A stretch of 64,000 nt of DNA. Origin: Gammaproteobacteria bacterium. Lineage in GTDB: Bacteria; Pseudomonadota; Gammaproteobacteria; Pseudomonadales; Halieaceae. A program made the translations under genes and the position numbers. The notes under the pieces were generated by a model, which was given only the letters and a program-made list of their open reading frames with translations, was not told the DNA's origin and did no database searches. Shown here piece after piece: positions 60,834 through 64,000 of this stretch; the stretch's first letter is position 1; each line of letters opens with the position of its first letter. The DNA lies in the NCBI GenBank assembly GCA_030426545.1, contig JAUHYL010000002.1:62001-126000 (forward strand). Direction: 5' to 3'.

Positions 60834-61844
60834 TTATGCGTTGCGTACCTGTAATACGATCTTCCCCATATGCTCACCCGACAGCATGTACTCCTGCGCA
60901 TCTCCGGCGTCATCCAGGGCGAATGACCTGTCGACCACCGGGCGAATCGAGCCGGATTCAAGGTGAGGAAATACCTGCTTCAATATTTCCTGTTTCATCG
61001 CTGCTTTCTGCGCAAAGCTCTGCGCGCGCAGTGTTGAGCCTGTCATCGTGATCCGTTTCATCAATAGCGGCGCAAAGTTCACCTCCGCCTTGAACCCATT
61101 CATGTAGGCGATATTGACGATGCGCGCTTCCGGCGCCGCGATGTTGAGGTTCTTTTGTATGTAGTCGCCACCTACCATGTCGAGAATGACGTTGATTTGT
61201 CCTGCGACCCCGGCGGCATCCAGTGCTTCCGCGAAATCTTCATCGCGGTAGTTAATCGCCAGCGTGGCGCCCAGTTCCTGCAGTCGGCGGCATTTGTCTG
61301 CCGAGCCCGCGGTCGTAAACACCGTGGCACCGAAGGCGTTTGCCAGCATCACGCCCATCGTGCCCATGCCGCTGGCACCACCGTGGATCAATACCTTTTC
61401 ACCCGGTTGCAGCGCGCCGCGCTGGAACACGTTGTGCCAGATGGTAAACAGCGCTTCGGGTAGCGCGGCACCTTCTTCGTGGCTGAAGCCTGTTGGGAGC
61501 GGGAAGCACTGTCCCACTGGCGCCACGGCGAACTCGGCATAGCCCCCACCGTGCGTCAGCGCGCAGACCTGGTCGCCTTCCTGCCAGCCCTGTACATCGG
61601 CGCCGATCGCGACGACCTCACCGGAAACTTCCAGGCCCATGATTGGCGAGGCATCTTCAGGAGGCGGGTAGTGTCCCTTGCGCTGCAGCACATCGGCGCG
61701 ATTGACGCCGGCGCTGTTAACGCGAATAAGTAATTCGACGGCTTTCGGATCTGGTATGGGTCCTGTTTGTATCGACAGCGCCCGGGTATCGGGATCTATG
61801 TCGACGAACCGGTTCTCATTGGATGCGATAGCCGCGTTGCTCAT
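60834..61844 (-). CDS. NAD(P)H quinone oxidoreductase-like MDR protein (PIG3 type)
   Basis: A 336-residue zinc-free medium-chain reductase. NRADVLQRKGHYPPP and VSGEVVAIG are quinone reductase-like; VLIHGGASGMGTMGVMLANAFGA is the NADPH site; NVILDMVGGDYIQKNL and the C-terminal EYMLSGEHMGKIVLQV match the PIG3/TP53I3 group. It should reduce quinones or enones one pair of electrons at a time, detoxifying them in the cytosol. AAGGA precedes the start; it is a single gene. Confidence 0.93.
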   Translation of the reverse strand: MSNAAIASNENRFVDIDPDTRALSIQTGPIPDPKAVELLIRVNSAGVNRADVLQRKGHYPPPEDASPIMGLEVSGEVVAIGADVQGWQEGDQVCALTHGGGYAEFAVAPVGQCFPLPTGFSHEEGAALPEALFTIWHNVFQRGALQPGEKVLIHGGASGMGTMGVMLANAFGATVFTTAGSADKCRRLQELGATLAINYRDEDFAEALDAAGVAGQINVILDMVGGDYIQKNLNIAAPEARIVNIAYMNGFKAEVNFAPLLMKRITMTGSTLRAQSFAQKAAMKQEILKQVFPHLESGSIRPVVDRSFALDDAGDAQEYMLSGEHMGKIVLQVRNA

Positions 61845-62093
61845 TAAGCAGGATTCCTTGTTGGTGGATTGCTGGCGCGAGGATGCTAGTGTATTTCATT
61901 GGTACTGAAAAGTCGGGTGGCCCGTGGCGGCGTAACCCGAGTGACGTGCATTCCGCCCGTCTATTTCACTCCAGGCCCATCAAGACTCTTCGTATCACGT
62001 TGTGCAGGCCGCACAAGTAGGTGACCTGTCGCCAGTGGCTTGCTACTTTATTGCGTACTGACTGAATGACATGGCCTGCGACGAGAGCACTCA

Positions 62094-63653
62094 CTGAAAC
62101 GTTTCCTCCTACTGTTTATTGCCCTGACCGTGATAGCGGGACTCGCGTATGTCTTTCTGTTTTCTGATGGACCCAGCGACCCGTTCGAAGAGACCTTCGC
62201 GCAGCATTGCATTGGCTGTCACTCGCTCGATACCGGGAGTGGGTTTGTCGATGCACCGCTGACGCACGGCGACTCGGTAGCCGCTATCAGCAAGAGCATT
62301 GCCCATGGCTTTCCGCAACAGGGTATGCCGGGCTTTGCGGAAACACTCGCGCCCGAGGATATACGTGCGCTTGCGATCTACGTGGCCGAGCGCCGCGTGG
62401 ACAGACTGTTTACTGACTTTAGAGTTGATGCACCGCTGACGATTCCCGAGGGTGTACTGTCAACAGCGCAGCACACCTTCAAACTTGATGTCGTCACCGC
62501 AGGGCTGGATCCACTGCCTTTTTCAATACAGCCCCTGCCAGATGGCCGCATTCTGGTGACCGAGAAAATGCGCGGCCTGCGAATCGTCGAACCCGATGGC
62601 AGCGTGTCTGACCTGGTGTCCGGCACGCCGCGAGTGTATGACGACTACATTGAAGCCGTATTGGTATGGGGGCATGGCTGGCTGCTCGATGTAGCACTGC
62701 ATCCGGATTACGCGCGCAACGGCTGGATCTACCTGCACCACACACGGCGCTGCGAGGATTGCTGGATAGTGGCGCGCAGTTATAACCGCGTGGTGCGCGG
62801 GCGCATTCGCGACGGCCACTGGGTTGACGAGGAAGTGGTATGGGATCCGGGCCCGGAGTTTCATTCCATCGTACCTGACATAGGCGCGGGTGGCCGTCTC
62901 GCCTTTGACGATCAGGGCTACCTCTATATCAGCGTCGGCATCAAAGGCAGCAGCAATTTTGATGGTGTGCAGAATCTGGAAAAGCCATGGGGCAAGATTC
63001 ATCGCGTCTGGGCGGACGGCCGTGTGCCGACAGACAATCCCTTCGTCGGGACGCCCGGCGCCTATCCCACGATATGGACATTCGGCCATCGCAGCCCACA
63101 GGGTCTGGAGTTCAATCACCGAACACAGAAACTGTGGTCTACAGAAATGGGCCCGCGCGGCGGCGATGAAATCAATCTTCTGCTGCCGGGTCGCAACTAC
63201 GGTTGGCCACTGTATTCCATGGGCCTGAACTATGACGGTGAGCCGGTAAATTATGGCGAGTGGTTGGACATCACCTTTGACCTCAACGACATAGAGCAGC
63301 CCGTGGTAGACCTCACGCCTGCTCCGGCGGTCTCCAGCTTCGTATTCTACGAGGGCGACGCATTCCCGCGGTGGCGGGGTCAGGCACTCGTGGGGAGTCT
63401 GAAGGCCTCCGAGCTCTATCGCGTGGTGTTCGACGAACAGGATCGCTTCGTCTCGTCTGAGGTGCTACTGAGCAAGCTCGCGCGAATACGCGATATTGAG
63501 GTCGGCTTCGACGGTGCCGTTTACCTGTTAGTGGAGCACGCCGAGGGTGGGCAGATTCTGCGGCTCTCGCCGGTGGCACCGGAGCAGGCTGACACAAGGC
63601 CCGTTGCTGCGCCTCAGTCGCCGCGATATTCCGCGCTACCCGGTGCGCGGTAA
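62094..63653 (+). CDS. Fusion of a cytochrome c domain and a PQQ-type sugar dehydrogenase beta-propeller
   Basis: About 519 residues if translation starts at CTG 62094. The N-terminus then reads KRFLLLFIALTVIAGLAYVFLF, a good membrane anchor, with GAGAG 6 bases upstream. The standard-codon alternative is GTG 62130, which leaves a truncated hydrophobic segment. A cytochrome c domain follows (CIGCHSL, with the axial Met in GMPGF), then a soluble aldose-dehydrogenase-like propeller (PLPDGRILVTEKMRGLRIV, GWLLDVALHPDY, GAGGRLAFDDQGYLYISVG, FGHRSPQGLEF). It would oxidise a sugar or alcohol in the periplasm and pass electrons to the haem. PQQ genes are not in the window. The C-terminus overlaps a convergent SDR gene by 40 bases. 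Confidence 0.87.
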   Translation: MKRFLLLFIALTVIAGLAYVFLFSDGPSDPFEETFAQHCIGCHSLDTGSGFVDAPLTHGDSVAAISKSIAHGFPQQGMPGFAETLAPEDIRALAIYVAERRVDRLFTDFRVDAPLTIPEGVLSTAQHTFKLDVVTAGLDPLPFSIQPLPDGRILVTEKMRGLRIVEPDGSVSDLVSGTPRVYDDYIEAVLVWGHGWLLDVALHPDYARNGWIYLHHTRRCEDCWIVARSYNRVVRGRIRDGHWVDEEVVWDPGPEFHSIVPDIGAGGRLAFDDQGYLYISVGIKGSSNFDGVQNLEKPWGKIHRVWADGRVPTDNPFVGTPGAYPTIWTFGHRSPQGLEFNHRTQKLWSTEMGPRGGDEINLLLPGRNYGWPLYSMGLNYDGEPVNYGEWLDITFDLNDIEQPVVDLTPAPAVSSFVFYEGDAFPRWRGQALVGSLKASELYRVVFDEQDRFVSSEVLLSKLARIRDIEVGFDGAVYLLVEHAEGGQILRLSPVAPEQADTRPVAAPQSPRYSALPGAR

Positions 63654-64000
63654 CGATCCAGCGGGCTGCGCTTTGTATCACTGCCATAGTAGTGCCCGTT
63701 GCCGCTGAGTTGGCCAAACAACAGGTGAACAATCGCGGTGGTGCCCTGTTGCGGTGGTGCCATGCCGAGTTCAGACGGTGCTACACCGCGTGCTTCCGCG
63801 ACCGGCCGGGTCAGGTCGGTTTCGATAAAACCCGGTGTGCAGGCATTGATCCCGAATTCTGGGTGTTGTCGCGCAAGCACCAGCGTGTAGAGACTGACGC
63901 AGGCCTTGCTAAACCCGTAGGGATTAAATTCGTTGATTCCCAGCGCCTGCAAACGCCGGCTGTCCTCGCCGGCGGATGCCACTGCGTCAATCAATTCCTG
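63614..64000 (-). CDS. SDR family oxidoreductase (partial, N-terminus beyond right edge)
   Basis: The C-terminal 128 residues of a short-chain dehydrogenase: NPYGFSKACVSLYTLVLARQ has the catalytic Tyr-x3-Lys (YGFSK), INACTPGFIETDLTRP the nucleotide-contact loop, and the tail ends near RYRAPGSAEYRGD. The frame stays open to base 64000, so the cofactor-binding half lies outside. It is not closely similar to the SDRs at 2423 and 14065. Its 3' end overlaps the convergent dehydrogenase gene by 40 bases. Confidence 0.85.
   Translation of the reverse strand, partial: QELIDAVASAGEDSRRLQALGINEFNPYGFSKACVSLYTLVLARQHPEFGINACTPGFIETDLTRPVAEARGVAPSELGMAPPQQGTTAIVHLLFGQLSGNGHYYGSDTKRSPLDRYRAPGSAEYRGD

Overview
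The window reads as a stretch of chromosome from a moderately GC-rich, aerobic, probably marine gammaproteobacterium. The mix of a TonB-dependent receptor, exported sulfatases, steroid-type ring-cleavage enzymes, exosortase H, an AlgP-like tail protein and a caa3-like oxidase recalls the Halieaceae/Cellvibrionales. That placement is inference from gene content, not a computed phylogeny. I saw no rRNA, tRNA, CRISPR array, prophage or insertion sequence.

Layout. Bases 1-15000 are a catabolic island. It holds a TonB-dependent receptor (cut by the left edge), a short-chain dehydrogenase (SDR), a HsaA-like flavin monooxygenase with a meta-cleavage-type hydrolase, a LysR regulator, a sulfatase, a DUF3604 lipoprotein, and a four-gene operon (acetoacetate-decarboxylase-like protein, amidohydrolase, KshA-like Rieske oxygenase, SDR). 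The sulfatase and the four-gene operon carry nearly the same upstream element (about 6908-6947 and 10896-10940) at nearly the same distance from their starts, so they are probably co-regulated. The best guess is uptake, desulfation and oxidation of a sulfated steroid-like or other polycyclic compound.

Bases 15000-28500 are housekeeping and mixed genes: glucokinase and pyruvate kinase, a glycerophosphodiesterase, a coniferyl-aldehyde-type dehydrogenase, UbiX, HIT, small lipoproteins, LysR and AraC regulators. A 26-bp perfect inverted repeat lies at 20565-20637. Bases 28600-34100 are a valine/isobutyryl-CoA catabolic operon with an EutE/SauS-like acylating aldehyde dehydrogenase where mmsA is expected. 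Next come a cyanide-insensitive type bd oxidase (34241-36582), a crotonase, a secreted DPF-repeat protein, exosortase H with its membrane partner, a TSUP transporter, glutathione reductase, a zinc-ribbon protein and an AlgP-like basic protein.

Bases 44181-54000 hold a second sulfur-ester region: a DUF3604 lipoprotein overlapping an alkylsulfatase-like metallo-beta-lactamase, an MltF-like lytic transglycosylase, a large lipoprotein subtilase and a second exported sulfatase. Bases 54059-59612 are a complete cytochrome c oxidase operon whose subunit II ends in two haem-c domains. The right end has a small membrane protein with a structured leader, a quinone oxidoreductase, a cytochrome c/PQQ-type dehydrogenase fusion and an SDR cut by the edge.

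The most interesting points are the shared two-promoter element, the double association of DUF3604 with sulfatase-type enzymes, two genes that seem to use non-canonical start codons (ATC at 7002, CTG at 62094), the unusual valine operon, and the long perfect inverted repeat.
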